Origin: Varibaculum cambriense | GTDB lineage: Bacteria > Actinomycetota > Actinomycetes > Actinomycetales > Actinomycetaceae | Direction: 5' to 3' | DNA length: 41,985 bases | NCBI RefSeq assembly: GCF_022133705.1 | Contig: NZ_JAKNHJ010000021.1 | Coordinates: forward strand, 1-41,985 | Shown: in pieces, positions 1 through 8,521 of the stretch | Numbering within the stretch: the first letter of the stretch is position 1 | How the letters are laid out: each line of letters starts with the position of its first letter | Program-made: the position numbers and the translations under genes | The notes under the pieces: generated by a model | Database searches by the model: none | Told to the model about the DNA's origin: nothing | What the model saw: the letters and a program-made list of their open reading frames with translations, nothing else

Positions 1-66
1 GAAAACGCCGCTACGTTTTCCGAATTTCTTGGGCGGGAGGAAAAACCCAGGCTCCACGCGGGAACT
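1..66 (-). repeat. Dispersed palindromic repeat, copy A (cut by window edge)
   Basis: Read on the minus strand this segment contains GTTTTTCCTCCCGCCC followed by AAGAAATTCGGAAAACG and the hairpin core GGAAAACGT-AGCG-GCGTTTTC, which is cut by the window edge. The same string recurs at 31431-31470 and 31576-31640. It lies downstream of the 63-residue ORF and may serve as its transcription end. Copies are intergenic only. The function is unknown. Confidence 0.75.
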
Positions 67-87
67 ACAAGAAAACCCAAATGATGA

Positions 88-279
88 CTATTGGTTACGC
101 TCGCGCCAATGCGGGGGCATTTCGGATAGGTAGTCTATTTCCGGGTGCTGATTAGCAGTTGCTCGGCGCTCGCCTTGAACCGCGGTCCGATCTGCACTTT
201 CCTGCCAGGAGGTAGGTTTACCTTCGCGGATGCGCTGCCGGTCAACCTCGGAGTAGCTACGCGCGGCCGGATGTTTCAT
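88..279 (-). CDS. Small hypothetical protein (63 aa)
   Basis: The ATG lies two bases after the TAA stop of the large helicase-like gene (stop at 284-282, start at 279), so translation is probably coupled to it; I see no separate ribosome binding site. The protein is short, charged and hydrophilic, rich in Arg, Glu and Gln, with no signal peptide or membrane segment. I do not recognise a family. The only argument for a real gene is the tight same-strand spacing; it could also be a chance ORF. The dispersed repeat at 1-66 follows it. Confidence 0.45.
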   Translation of the reverse strand: MKHPAARSYSEVDRQRIREGKPTSWQESADRTAVQGERRATANQHPEIDYLSEMPPHWRERNQ

Positions 280-281
280 GG

Positions 282-3200
282 TTAAGCGTTCCGGGTGACG
301 ACATTCTTCAGTATCGTTTCCACCTGACCATCTCGGCGCTGCAAACCTAGCTCATTAAACAGCAGATCTACTTCTTCCTCCACGCTGCGAGTTTTATCGT
401 CCGAACGAATCCAGGCGAGCAGATCATCTAGCTGGTCATCACCGTAGGCGGTTAGAGGCAATCCTCGGGAGATGGCGGGACGCTTTACACTACGCTGTTC
501 TTCACCTGTTGCCTCGTGCGAAACGGGAGAGGAAGCCGGAAGTGGCGCTACCGCTACCGCGGGCGCAGGGGAGGCAGCTGGCGCGGGAGCTGCCACTGCT
601 TGGCGCTGTGCCTGCGCTTTTTTGCGTTCCTCAACCACATCCACCACCAAGTCTAGTAGCTGCTGAGCCTGTACGGCCGGATCCATAAATACCGCGGTGG
701 AATAGACGATGCTAACCACCCATCCGTATTCTTTGAGTCGTTGCCGCCAATGACGTTCCCGCCGCCGTAAAGATTTCTCGGCGACATAGTCGGGGTTGTC
801 GGTCAGCACCGCCACCAGCAGTTCATCGGGATAGTCCGGGTGTCCGATGGCTAGGGGGATCCTCATACCGTTCTTGGGCCCTAAGTTGGGAATCACGGTC
901 AGCCCCACTGAATAGAGCCGTTCGGCGAGATCAAGTAGTAACCGATCAGGTTGAGATTCTTCCTCCCCCATCGCCTGCGCGGCCTCAACTGGCCCTACAG
1001 TTTGGGCTTCGGCTCGGGCAGCCTGCAGCAAATCGTATAGCATCTGGGAGCCCGGATGATGCAGCCGTTGCGGGTCGATCGCTTCCGGTGCCATCGACGA
1101 CACCAGAGATAGTTCTTTACGCACCATTGAAACCGCGTCTACCAGTAGCGCCGTACCATCTGCTGCCGAGATTACTCCGAAGTCATGAAGTACTTGGCCG
1201 TGAGGAGTCTTGGCGAACCCTACCGATAAAATCACGTGGTCACGGCGCAAACCTGCTGCACCAGCTGCGTCTACTATCACGAAGGGTTCTTCTTGCTGAC
1301 TACCCAAGAATTTATCTAACTGTGGGTTACGAGCGACTTCACTCATGATCGCGGCACTGATTCGCCGGGCATGTTTGACCGTCAAAGCTACCACCCCCAA
1401 AGACTCTTTGCTTTGGGTCTGGGCGTGCAAGCAAACCTGTCGCACTACCTCTTCAACTTCTTGGGAAGAGGTTTCGACGCATTGGGCACCGGGGGCAGGC
1501 ATTCCACGTCCATCGACTACTGTCAAAGTCACCGGGCGGGAGGGGCGCGGTACGGTCACCGGCATTACGTCTCGCCCATAGTCGTGATCGGCCAGGAACG
1601 ATGCCACCCACTCATTTACTCGAGATCGGGTAGGAGGTGCGGTGAGCTGCGGGAATATCCCCGCAAACTCCGAGATGGTGCCTTGCTCGCTGCGGCGCAC
1701 ATCCCCTACGACTACCACTTGTTTGGCTCTCGCAATCGCGGGAATGACTTCCGCCAAGTCAGTGTTTTCCACTCCGTCCAGTACCAGTAAATCCACGGGG
1801 TGATCATTACCAAGAATCTGCGGTACCAGCACCGGAGGAATCGCGCGAATCGGGCGCAGGCGCTCCACAATCGGGAACTGCCCGATCACTTCCGGCAGAT
1901 CGCTGCGGGCATCTTTCAACACTTGCTCTAGGTCTGAGACCGTTTCAGACTGGGTGCCTACCAGTTTGGCTACCTGGTGACGCACCTGGCGCAAGACTTG
2001 TTCCGACAGCGAGTTCACCTGAGCAAGATCCAGTTCCCGTAGCCGCGCAGATAGCTCGGCGAGACGTTCTCCATCAAAATGAGCCAGACGGTCATCTAGA
2101 CGTAGCATTTCTGCCAATGCTGATGCCCACCAGGAAAGGTCAAGCTCTGCACGCAACAAATCGAAAGGAACTCTCCGTTCTCGCAGGTCATCAACCAATT
2201 CGTCGAGACCTAAATCGTGAAGCTCTTTCAGGATCGCTACCCGTTGCGGCAGGCGCTCGGCTCCTTGCTCATCTTGGGACAAGTTATCAAGCAAACTGGC
2301 TAACTCGTCTAGTGGCATTTGCATTAGATCGCCGAATCCAGTGGAGAAGAACGGCTGTAAGCGCGTGATATGGCCGCGCAGCGCTTCCTCAGCTTTTTGC
2401 ATCTGGTCAAGGCGCCCCGGCAATACCGGCCAGCCGCCAGCGGGAGAGTATTCGCGCCAAATCCGGCGTTGCTGTTGCACCCGAATCAGTTCCCGATGCA
2501 GGTCTTCTACTTTTCGTCCTGGCCGCACCATGTCTTTGGCCTGTTTTATCAGGCGTCGCCGCTGGGATTCCTTCATATTGAGTGCGCGTTCTTTACGCCA
2601 TTTCTTGGTCGCGGTGGCGATCACCATATCAGCAGCTGAGCGCTCGAAAATCTGGGGCTTAAACACATCCATGGCTTCGCGCAGACCATCTAACATGCGT
2701 AACTGGTCATGCCATTGGTTCAGGTTCTTGGCACGCAGCAGGCCGGTTTCTTTCTGGGCGCGATCAATATCCGCACGCACCTGCGGCAACATTCGTCCCG
2801 CTAACTGGTTGACCCCCTCTACTGCGGTGTCAACCATTTCGGGGGAAGAAATTACCACCGAATGCCACGGATTGGTTGCCCGCGTCTGGGAGAAGATTCC
2901 TTCTTTAGCAGCTTGTGCCAGTAACTCTTGGGCACGTTTCGCACCATCGGAGGCAATCCGATGCAAAGTTTCTAGGTCAAAACGTACTTTAGTGCGCGGC
3001 CCGGGCTTCATAGAAGTCAAATCTGCCAGCACCTGCAAGGCATCATAGGCGGACACCTGCCAGGGGTCGCGTTTACGATGCAGCTGCTCCATATAGCCAC
3101 CCAGCTGAGAGCGCACCTGCGTTAGTTCGTTACGCATCTTTATAGTGGCTTCGTCAGCTGCCGGATCTTCTGATTCTTCAGGAGCGTTTAGAGATTCCAG

Positions 3201-4487
3201 TAACTTGGCGGGGATGAGGTCGCGCCACCGGCTGCGACTGGACAAATCCAGGGTGAGGCTCTCTAGCCCCAGACGATTCAAATACCCCAACACTTGTTGG
3301 AGACGACGCCGCGCGCCTGGCACATAGGCAATGGTGCGCCCCGCACTGGCAGCGTCAGCTAATATTGCTGCCACCGTGGAAGTCTTTTCCGATTCCGGAG
3401 GTGCATCTAGAAGTAGATTTGCCCCGGAAGCCACCGCATCTAGCACGTTATGCTGCGCGGGATCCAAATCCCCTATCCCATGCTCGGCCAGGGGATCCCG
3501 GTCGGTCAACACGGGTTGCGGTAGCGGAGAAAGCACCTTTCCAGCGGCCTCTACATCTCCGCAAAGGGCGGCTGTCACGTCTGACTGTTCCAGTAGATCT
3601 TGATTGAGCGCAAAGTCTTTGACCAGATTGGAGAGAGGATGCAGGTATTGCCCTACGGTGAGCGAATCGTAGAGGTCAAATCCCAGCAGATGCCGCAATC
3701 CCAGGCGTCGCAATTCGTGTAGCGCATTGGTGGGGCTAAAAGCTACTTCTGCTTGCAGACCTTGCAGAATGGAAACGATTTCCGCCTGCTCGCCCTTTTC
3801 TCGCAGCGCTGCTTCCAGCGGCGGCCAGACTTCTACCGCACTATCTAGAGTAATCAGCACGTCCTCATCAGCGGTTAAAGACAGCTCTACCGGGCAGAGT
3901 AATGCCGGTCCGGTGATAGTGCGCGACTCACTGGCACGTACTTTTTCAATATCGTAAACCGCGCTGTCTGCAGCCTGCTCCTGAGCAGTATCTTCGCTGC
4001 TAGAGAGGTCACTTTCTGCATTCACTGCCGTGGCAGCGGTTGCCGACATTTTCGTGGTCGAGGACGCGGATTTGCTCGCGGCGCGTTCCCAGGCGGCTCC
4101 TAATGTGCCGCCTTGTCGCCAGGAGGCAGTCCCGATCGCCAGATAAACCGGCGCGCTACCATAACGGGATTCGCGGTCTCGGGAAGCGGACAATACTTCG
4201 CGAGCCCGAATCCGGCAATGGGACAGGGCACGCGGTTCGCGTACCAGATTAGATAACCGAGTCGGACGCCCTCCATATAATTGAGCTAACCCCCCGGGGT
4301 GGGCGGCAGACAGCTCCAGGTAGCCGGAGGAGGTCTCTTCGGCGATTGTATGCTCTAAGTTGGCGTTCCAATGCGACAGCATCTCTTGTACCAGCTGCTT
4401 ACGGCTTTTAGCTGCCGCTGGTTCCGCGGCGGCCTCGCTAGTGACGTTTTCCGCTGTGGTCATCTCTGTTTCCGGGTTAAAGCTCAC
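282..4487 (-). CDS. DUF4011/SF1 helicase-nuclease family protein with decayed catalytic motifs
   Basis: This 1401-residue protein follows the architecture of actinobacterial DUF4011 proteins: an N-terminal DUF4011-like part (about 30-300, with HPGGLAQLYGGRPTRLSNLV), a UvrD/Sen1-like helicase core, and a C-terminal MTES_1575-type endonuclease-fold domain (about 1190-1270). The motifs needed for chemistry are altered. The Walker A site near residue 365 reads APPESEKTST instead of GxxGxGKT; motif II near 902 reads VLDGVEN where DEASQ is usual; the GD..Q motif reads GDVRRSE; motif VI near 1121 reads VDAVSMVRK where VALTRAR is usual; the nuclease reads IPLAIGHP and AVLTDN where ID and E-x-D are expected. 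The frame is intact throughout, so it is not a decaying pseudogene. The start is GTG, six bases after TATGGT (leaderless type). A structural or regulatory role is inference. Confidence 0.85.
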   Translation of the reverse strand: MSFNPETEMTTAENVTSEAAAEPAAAKSRKQLVQEMLSHWNANLEHTIAEETSSGYLELSAAHPGGLAQLYGGRPTRLSNLVREPRALSHCRIRAREVLSASRDRESRYGSAPVYLAIGTASWRQGGTLGAAWERAASKSASSTTKMSATAATAVNAESDLSSSEDTAQEQAADSAVYDIEKVRASESRTITGPALLCPVELSLTADEDVLITLDSAVEVWPPLEAALREKGEQAEIVSILQGLQAEVAFSPTNALHELRRLGLRHLLGFDLYDSLTVGQYLHPLSNLVKDFALNQDLLEQSDVTAALCGDVEAAGKVLSPLPQPVLTDRDPLAEHGIGDLDPAQHNVLDAVASGANLLLDAPPESEKTSTVAAILADAASAGRTIAYVPGARRRLQQVLGYLNRLGLESLTLDLSSRSRWRDLIPAKLLESLNAPEESEDPAADEATIKMRNELTQVRSQLGGYMEQLHRKRDPWQVSAYDALQVLADLTSMKPGPRTKVRFDLETLHRIASDGAKRAQELLAQAAKEGIFSQTRATNPWHSVVISSPEMVDTAVEGVNQLAGRMLPQVRADIDRAQKETGLLRAKNLNQWHDQLRMLDGLREAMDVFKPQIFERSAADMVIATATKKWRKERALNMKESQRRRLIKQAKDMVRPGRKVEDLHRELIRVQQQRRIWREYSPAGGWPVLPGRLDQMQKAEEALRGHITRLQPFFSTGFGDLMQMPLDELASLLDNLSQDEQGAERLPQRVAILKELHDLGLDELVDDLRERRVPFDLLRAELDLSWWASALAEMLRLDDRLAHFDGERLAELSARLRELDLAQVNSLSEQVLRQVRHQVAKLVGTQSETVSDLEQVLKDARSDLPEVIGQFPIVERLRPIRAIPPVLVPQILGNDHPVDLLVLDGVENTDLAEVIPAIARAKQVVVVGDVRRSEQGTISEFAGIFPQLTAPPTRSRVNEWVASFLADHDYGRDVMPVTVPRPSRPVTLTVVDGRGMPAPGAQCVETSSQEVEEVVRQVCLHAQTQSKESLGVVALTVKHARRISAAIMSEVARNPQLDKFLGSQQEEPFVIVDAAGAAGLRRDHVILSVGFAKTPHGQVLHDFGVISAADGTALLVDAVSMVRKELSLVSSMAPEAIDPQRLHHPGSQMLYDLLQAARAEAQTVGPVEAAQAMGEEESQPDRLLLDLAERLYSVGLTVIPNLGPKNGMRIPLAIGHPDYPDELLVAVLTDNPDYVAEKSLRRRERHWRQRLKEYGWVVSIVYSTAVFMDPAVQAQQLLDLVVDVVEERKKAQAQRQAVAAPAPAASPAPAVAVAPLPASSPVSHEATGEEQRSVKRPAISRGLPLTAYGDDQLDDLLAWIRSDDKTRSVEEEVDLLFNELGLQRRDGQVETILKNVVTRNA

Positions 4488-4493
4488 GATGCC

Positions 4494-4499
4494 ACCATA
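4494..4499 (-). promoter_or_regulatory. Candidate -10 box for a leaderless transcript
   Basis: TATGGT lies exactly six bases before the GTG start of the helicase-like gene, and there is no Shine-Dalgarno sequence. The TANNNT-N6-start geometry matches leaderless actinobacterial transcripts. I see no convincing -35 box. Confidence 0.5.
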
Positions 4500-4594
4500 C
4501 GCGAAAGTGCGGGTTTGCCCTGGTTGCCATGCCCTAAGATAGCGAAAACGACAATTGTCACGTCTCGATTCGTCCTCGATAAACCTGACTGCAA

Positions 4595-4623
4595 TTTTGA
4601 GGCCAGTAAACCAGTGCTATCCT
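4595..4623 (+). promoter_or_regulatory. Promoter of tRNA-Arg
   Basis: TTTTGA (4595-4600), a 17-base spacer and TATCCT (4618-4623) form a plausible sigma70-type promoter about 30 bases upstream of the tRNA-Arg. Confidence 0.5.
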
Positions 4624-4654
4624 GGACTGGCTGAGGCGCTGACGGCCGCCTTGC

Positions 4655-4727
4655 GCCCTCGTAGCTCAGGGGATAGAGCACCGCTCTCCTAAAGCGGGTG
4701 TCGGACGTTCGAATCGTCTCGGGGGCA
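4655..4727 (+). tRNA. tRNA-Arg (anticodon CCT)
   Basis: A full cloverleaf folds: a seven-pair acceptor stem (4655-4661 with 4720-4726, one T-G wobble), a D arm GCTC/GAGC, an anticodon stem CCGCT/AGCGG with loop CTCCTAA giving anticodon CCT at 4688-4690, and a T arm with TTCGAAT loop. The discriminator is A and the CCA end is not encoded. It reads the rare arginine codon AGG. Confidence 0.95.
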
Positions 4728-4775
4728 CTAGTTGACGGCAGTATTTACGGTGTCATCTTCCTCTAGAAAACCGTT

Positions 4776-4818
4776 TTGGCCAGGCACTACGAGGACGAAC
4801 CTCGGGGTACCTGGCCAA
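4776..4818 (-). terminator. Hairpin after the phosphate permease
   Basis: TTGGCCAGG (4776-4784) pairs perfectly with CCTGGCCAA (4810-4818), with an inner CGAGG-ACGAA-CCTCG stem between them. On the minus strand the hairpin follows the permease stop by about 20 bases and is followed by AAACGGTTTTC, a weak T-rich tail. The tRNA-Arg lies just to the left, so it also separates the two units. Confidence 0.55.
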
Positions 4819-4836
4819 GTAGGGGTAACTACCGGT

Positions 4837-6471
4837 TTAGAAAATGACCCGCAATACGCTGACCGTGATCGCGGAGATAACCCCCGCTGCCGGCAAGGTA
4901 ATCACCCAAGCCAATGCAATCGGTTTCATTAAAGACCAGTTTGCCGCTTTGTTCACGATCCCAATCCCGAGCACCGCACCAATCAAAATATGGGTGGAAG
5001 AAACCGGCAGTCCCAGCAGTGAAGATCCCATAACCACCGCCGCAGCTGAAAGCTCTGCCGCAAATCCCGAGGCCGGGTGCATTTCGGTAAGCCCAGAACC
5101 GACAGTTTTAATAACGTAGCGGCCAATGAACCACAGCCCCGCAATCAGCGCGATCCCCAAGGTGAGCATAACAGCTCCCGGGACAGCACTCTCAGTGGAA
5201 ATCCCCCCGGTTCGCAAGACGTCTAGCACCGCGATGAACGGACCAATAGCGTTGGCAATATCGTTCGATCCATGCGAGAAAGCGAACGCGGAAGCGGTAA
5301 ATACCTGCATCCAAGAGAACAACAGGAAGGTGGAGCGGGAAAGATCACGCCGCTTGAGGGAACGGGCAAAAATGAATACTGCCATCCAAACTGCTGCCGC
5401 CAACATTGTCAGGATCAGGACATTCCCCAACATAGATAGGCTGATATCCAGGTTATCCAGCCCTTTAAACAGCATGAGAGAACCAATGATGATCGCTCCA
5501 AATGCCGCCAACAATGGCACCCAAGTATCTAGAGCTTTATGGGCATTAACATCATCTTTTTCGCGGTTGATCCGTTCTAGCTCTTTGAAGTAATCAGATT
5601 CCAGGTCAGAGGGATCATAGTCCCCCATATTCATGGTGGTGGCGTCACGTACCATCGCGTTGGTGTAGGAAACCTGCTGGATTTCATTGAGCCGCTCAAA
5701 CCAGGCCTTATGACGAGTACGCAGGTCTGCACGTTCCTGCTTGATTTCACGTAGACGCTGGTCGGCGCGTTCATTGTAAACCAGGATCGAGGATTTAATA
5801 GATTTGAACAAAATATAGGCCACTACCCCACCCAGTACCGGGGACAGCACCCAGGAGATCGCGATTTTCCCGATACCTCCCCATTGCACCATGTTCCAAC
5901 CTCCAGTGTGGGTGGTAAATCCTACCGTGAGGGCGGCCCCAACGATGCCACCCACAATGGAGTGAGTGGTAGACACCGGCCAACCCATACGGGTCGCTAA
6001 CAGCAGCCATACTGCCGCCCCTAGCAGGGAAGACGCCATGATTAGCGCAAAGTCCATAGCCTGCAGATTTGAGATCGCCGATAGGTCTACGATTCCGGAA
6101 CGCACCGTATCGGTTACTTCTCCCCCGGCAATTACTGCCCCGGACACCTCAAAAATCGCGGCCACTACTAGGGCTTGTTTCATTGATAGAGTGCCCGCAC
6201 CGACGGAGGTTCCAAAGGAGTTGGCCACATCGTTACCGCCAATGTTAAAGGCCATGAATACGGCGAAGGCGATCGTGATTACTAGCAGTAACGCTTGATC
6301 AGTTTCTCCTACATAATCGAAAGCCCAAAAAATGAACCAAATGGCACTACCCAAAAGCAGGCCACCGAAAGCCAAATGCCAGTACACATCTCTTTTCGCC
6401 AGTTTTTGGAAAAAAGTCAGCTGTCCCAAAGGTGCTTCGGCCTCTGTTGGGGGCATATCAGTTTTAGCCAC
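4837..6471 (-). CDS. pit: Inorganic phosphate transporter, Pit family
   Basis: This is a PiT-family (PF01384) permease, which takes up phosphate, usually as a metal-phosphate complex driven by the proton gradient. Many hydrophobic segments surround the duplicated PiT signatures: [19 protein letters not shown] near the N-terminus and [14 protein letters not shown] in the second half. A hydrophilic charged loop of about 90 residues separates the halves. The reading frame extends to a GTG at 6510, but the GTG at 6471 (VAKTDM) is preceded by AAGGGAG at eight bases while the upstream one has no binding site, so I place the start at 6471 (544 residues). It is monocistronic. The candidate PHO box upstream suggests control by phosphate starvation. 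Confidence 0.93.
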   Translation of the reverse strand: MAKTDMPPTEAEAPLGQLTFFQKLAKRDVYWHLAFGGLLLGSAIWFIFWAFDYVGETDQALLLVITIAFAVFMAFNIGGNDVANSFGTSVGAGTLSMKQALVVAAIFEVSGAVIAGGEVTDTVRSGIVDLSAISNLQAMDFALIMASSLLGAAVWLLLATRMGWPVSTTHSIVGGIVGAALTVGFTTHTGGWNMVQWGGIGKIAISWVLSPVLGGVVAYILFKSIKSSILVYNERADQRLREIKQERADLRTRHKAWFERLNEIQQVSYTNAMVRDATTMNMGDYDPSDLESDYFKELERINREKDDVNAHKALDTWVPLLAAFGAIIIGSLMLFKGLDNLDISLSMLGNVLILTMLAAAVWMAVFIFARSLKRRDLSRSTFLLFSWMQVFTASAFAFSHGSNDIANAIGPFIAVLDVLRTGGISTESAVPGAVMLTLGIALIAGLWFIGRYVIKTVGSGLTEMHPASGFAAELSAAAVVMGSSLLGLPVSSTHILIGAVLGIGIVNKAANWSLMKPIALAWVITLPAAGVISAITVSVLRVIF

Positions 6472-6514
6472 GGGATTAACTCCCTTCAGATGAGAATTTT
6501 TAACTTTCACCTGG

Positions 6515-6558
6515 AAGTTAACAACCTAAGGTTACCTATTGGTTAACAAAGTGGAACC
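6515..6558 (-). promoter_or_regulatory. Candidate PHO box (11-bp direct repeats) upstream of pit
   Basis: On the minus strand GTTAACCAATA (6547-6537) is followed directly by GGTAACCTTAG (6536-6526) and then a weaker GTTGTTAACTT (6525-6515); GGTTCCACTTT (6558-6548) precedes them. Eleven-base units beginning GTTAACC or GGTAACC resemble the PhoP-binding direct repeats of actinobacteria (consensus near GTTCACC). The location upstream of a phosphate permease supports the reading. Confidence 0.45.
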
Positions 6559-6666
6559 GCAGGAAAAACTGCTAAGAGGAAGAGTAACCCAAGAAGTATG
6601 ACCACACCTGCGTATTCTCGCGTTTTGTGACCGCGAAAGCAGTATCAATGGCGGAACCGATACCTT

Positions 6667-8001
6667 CTAGGTTCCGGTGTCGCGTGACTGGTTATCCATA
6701 ATCCGCTGCCGTTCAGCGCGTTCCTTCCGACGCCGCATCGCTCGTTCGCGCGGCCCTTCGATGCTGACGAAGGGGCGGGAGGCGCGCAGGGTAACGTCTA
6801 CTTTCCAATGTCGCCACAGCCAAAACCCCACTATCAGCGCAACCAGCAAGGACGCGATGGCGCCCACCCCTAGTGACCAACGCGGCCCCCAATGTTCAGC
6901 TACCCAACCGATTATTGGCGCCCCAATCGGGGTGGTCCCCAGGAAGAAGAGGAAATAGATAGACAGAACTCTGCCCCGAATCTCTTCATCGGTGGAAATC
7001 TGAATAGCAGCATTAGCGCTGGTAAGCAGGCTTAACATTACAAATCCGGTGGGGATAAGTAACAGAGCAAACACCTCATAGGTGGGAGCTAACGCGAGCG
7101 CGCCCTCTAAAACTCCAAATAGTACGGCTGATACCACTACGGTGAACACTCGGGGCTGGCGCCGCCGGGCAGCCTGCAGGGCTCCCGCCAGAGCTCCAAT
7201 CGCCATAATCGAGCCCAATAACCCATATTCACCCGCACCTTTACCGAACACTCGGGTAGCCATGACCGCTTGGGTGAGCTGGAAATTTAACCCCAAGGCC
7301 CCCACTACCGTAAGAATGGCGATAATCGCTTTAATGTCGGTACGGTTTTGGACATAACGCAGCCCTTCCCGCATCATTCCTTTAGTGCGAGAAGTCTTTT
7401 CCGGGCGATAAAGCCGGGCAGGATCCATCAGCGCCAAGCCGAGAACTGGAACGATAAAGAGGACGAAGTTGGCGATAAAAACCCAGCCCGGCCCGATACC
7501 AGCGATCACAAATCCGGCAAGTCCCGGACCGATCAGACGTGCCGAGTTAAAGGCAGTCGAGTTTAGCCCCACCGCATTAGGCAGGTCTTCTTTAGTTACC
7601 AGTTCGGATACGAAAGCTTGCCGCGCTGGGGAGGTTAGGCAGTCTGCAACCCCGGTTATCAGGGCGATTATATAAATATGCCAGAGAGCGGCGACTCCCG
7701 TGAGTAGCAAAATCCCAGTTAGGAGCCCGCAGAGGGCAACTACGCATTGGCAGATCTGAATAATGCGGCGCCGATTGAAGCGGTCAGCCACCATCCCCGC
7801 CGGTATCGACAGCAACAATTGGGGCAGGAACTGCAACGCAGTGACCACCCCGACTGCAAAGCCGGACTGGTCGGTAAGCACCATCAACACTACCCAGTCT
7901 TGGGCGACTCGTTGCATCCAGGTGGCGGTGGAAGCAAAAATATTAGATAGCCACCAGATCCGATAGTTGTGGTATTTGAAGGAGGTAAATGTGCGCGACA
8001 A
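6667..8001 (-). CDS. MFS transporter, EntS-like (MFS_3)
   Basis: This 444-residue protein has about twelve hydrophobic segments and the loop motif GMVADRFNRRR near residue 70, typical of the major facilitator superfamily. The opening FTSFKYHNYRIWWLSNIFAS and the TWMQRVAQDWVV stretch fit the MFS_3/EntS-like group of exporters; the substrate cannot be read from the sequence. The C-terminal 45 residues are highly basic and Arg/Glu-rich, a cytoplasmic tail. The start is TTG, chosen because AGGAGGT sits about five bases before it. No partner gene is adjacent. Confidence 0.85.
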   Translation of the reverse strand: MSRTFTSFKYHNYRIWWLSNIFASTATWMQRVAQDWVVLMVLTDQSGFAVGVVTALQFLPQLLLSIPAGMVADRFNRRRIIQICQCVVALCGLLTGILLLTGVAALWHIYIIALITGVADCLTSPARQAFVSELVTKEDLPNAVGLNSTAFNSARLIGPGLAGFVIAGIGPGWVFIANFVLFIVPVLGLALMDPARLYRPEKTSRTKGMMREGLRYVQNRTDIKAIIAILTVVGALGLNFQLTQAVMATRVFGKGAGEYGLLGSIMAIGALAGALQAARRRQPRVFTVVVSAVLFGVLEGALALAPTYEVFALLLIPTGFVMLSLLTSANAAIQISTDEEIRGRVLSIYFLFFLGTTPIGAPIIGWVAEHWGPRWSLGVGAIASLLVALIVGFWLWRHWKVDVTLRASRPFVSIEGPRERAMRRRKERAERQRIMDNQSRDTGT

Positions 8002-8228
8002 AACTACCTCCTCAAACCTTGCAATCTATATCCCTGCTTATTTAGCCTAGCTCTATTGGAATACTGCCCGCAGCTTTCCACGCTTTAAGCGTAGCGACGC
8101 CAGCTGCAGGTGGGTTTTAAAGAGTAAAGTGCGGCGTTTTACCTGTTGAAAGCGAGCGCCCCGACAACGGCTTACTAGGTAAACAACTGGGATAAGGGAG
8201 CTAGTGACCGGATGCACGCGAACAGTTT

Positions 8229-8257
8229 TTGCCGCTAACCTTGCTGTCCGTTAAACT
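8229..8257 (+). promoter_or_regulatory. Promoter of tRNA-Ser
   Basis: TTGCCG (8229-8234), a 17-base spacer and TAAACT (8252-8257) lie 20 bases upstream of the tRNA. Apart from this, 8002-8276 holds no gene that I can see. Confidence 0.5.
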
Positions 8258-8276
8258 ATGGGGGTGCTTTGACATT

Positions 8277-8367
8277 GGAGATGTCGCATAGTGGCCTAGT
8301 GCGCTCCCCTGCTAAGGGAGTTGGGGTGGATAGCCCCTCGAGGGTTCGAATCCCTCCATCTCCGCCA
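8277..8367 (+). tRNA. tRNA-Ser (anticodon GCT)
   Basis: The acceptor stem GGAGATG (8277-8283) pairs with CATCTCC (8357-8363). The anticodon stem CTCCC/GGGAG encloses CTGCTAA, giving GCT at 8311-8313. The long variable arm (GGGGT...CCCC) is typical of class II serine tRNAs, and the T arm is GAGGG-TTCGAAT-CCCTC. The discriminator is G and CCA is encoded (8365-8367), unlike tRNA-Arg and tRNA-Met in this window. Confidence 0.95.
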
Positions 8368-8521
8368 ACAGACCAGGTTTTAACCCCTATTTATGTCAGT
8401 TTTTAGGGTGGTTGTTAGCGATTCTCACCAGTTCTAATGCCAAAGTGACAGAAAAATACGCGAAGTTTTTTATTTCGCCACCCCATACGCGGCAAATCAC
8501 GCCTATCTGGGCGTTATTAGT

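Noticed and set aside
2341-3048. 235-codon plus-strand ORF and several others opposite the helicase-like gene
   Set aside because: They lie wholly antisense to a long well-supported coding frame, have no family resemblance and no binding sites.
4484-4681. 65-codon minus-strand ORF across the tRNA-Arg
   Set aside because: It overlaps the tRNA and its promoter and has no ribosome site.
6472-6510. 13-codon extension of the Pit permease
   Set aside because: The GTG at 6510 has no ribosome site, whereas the one at 6471 has AAGGGAG.
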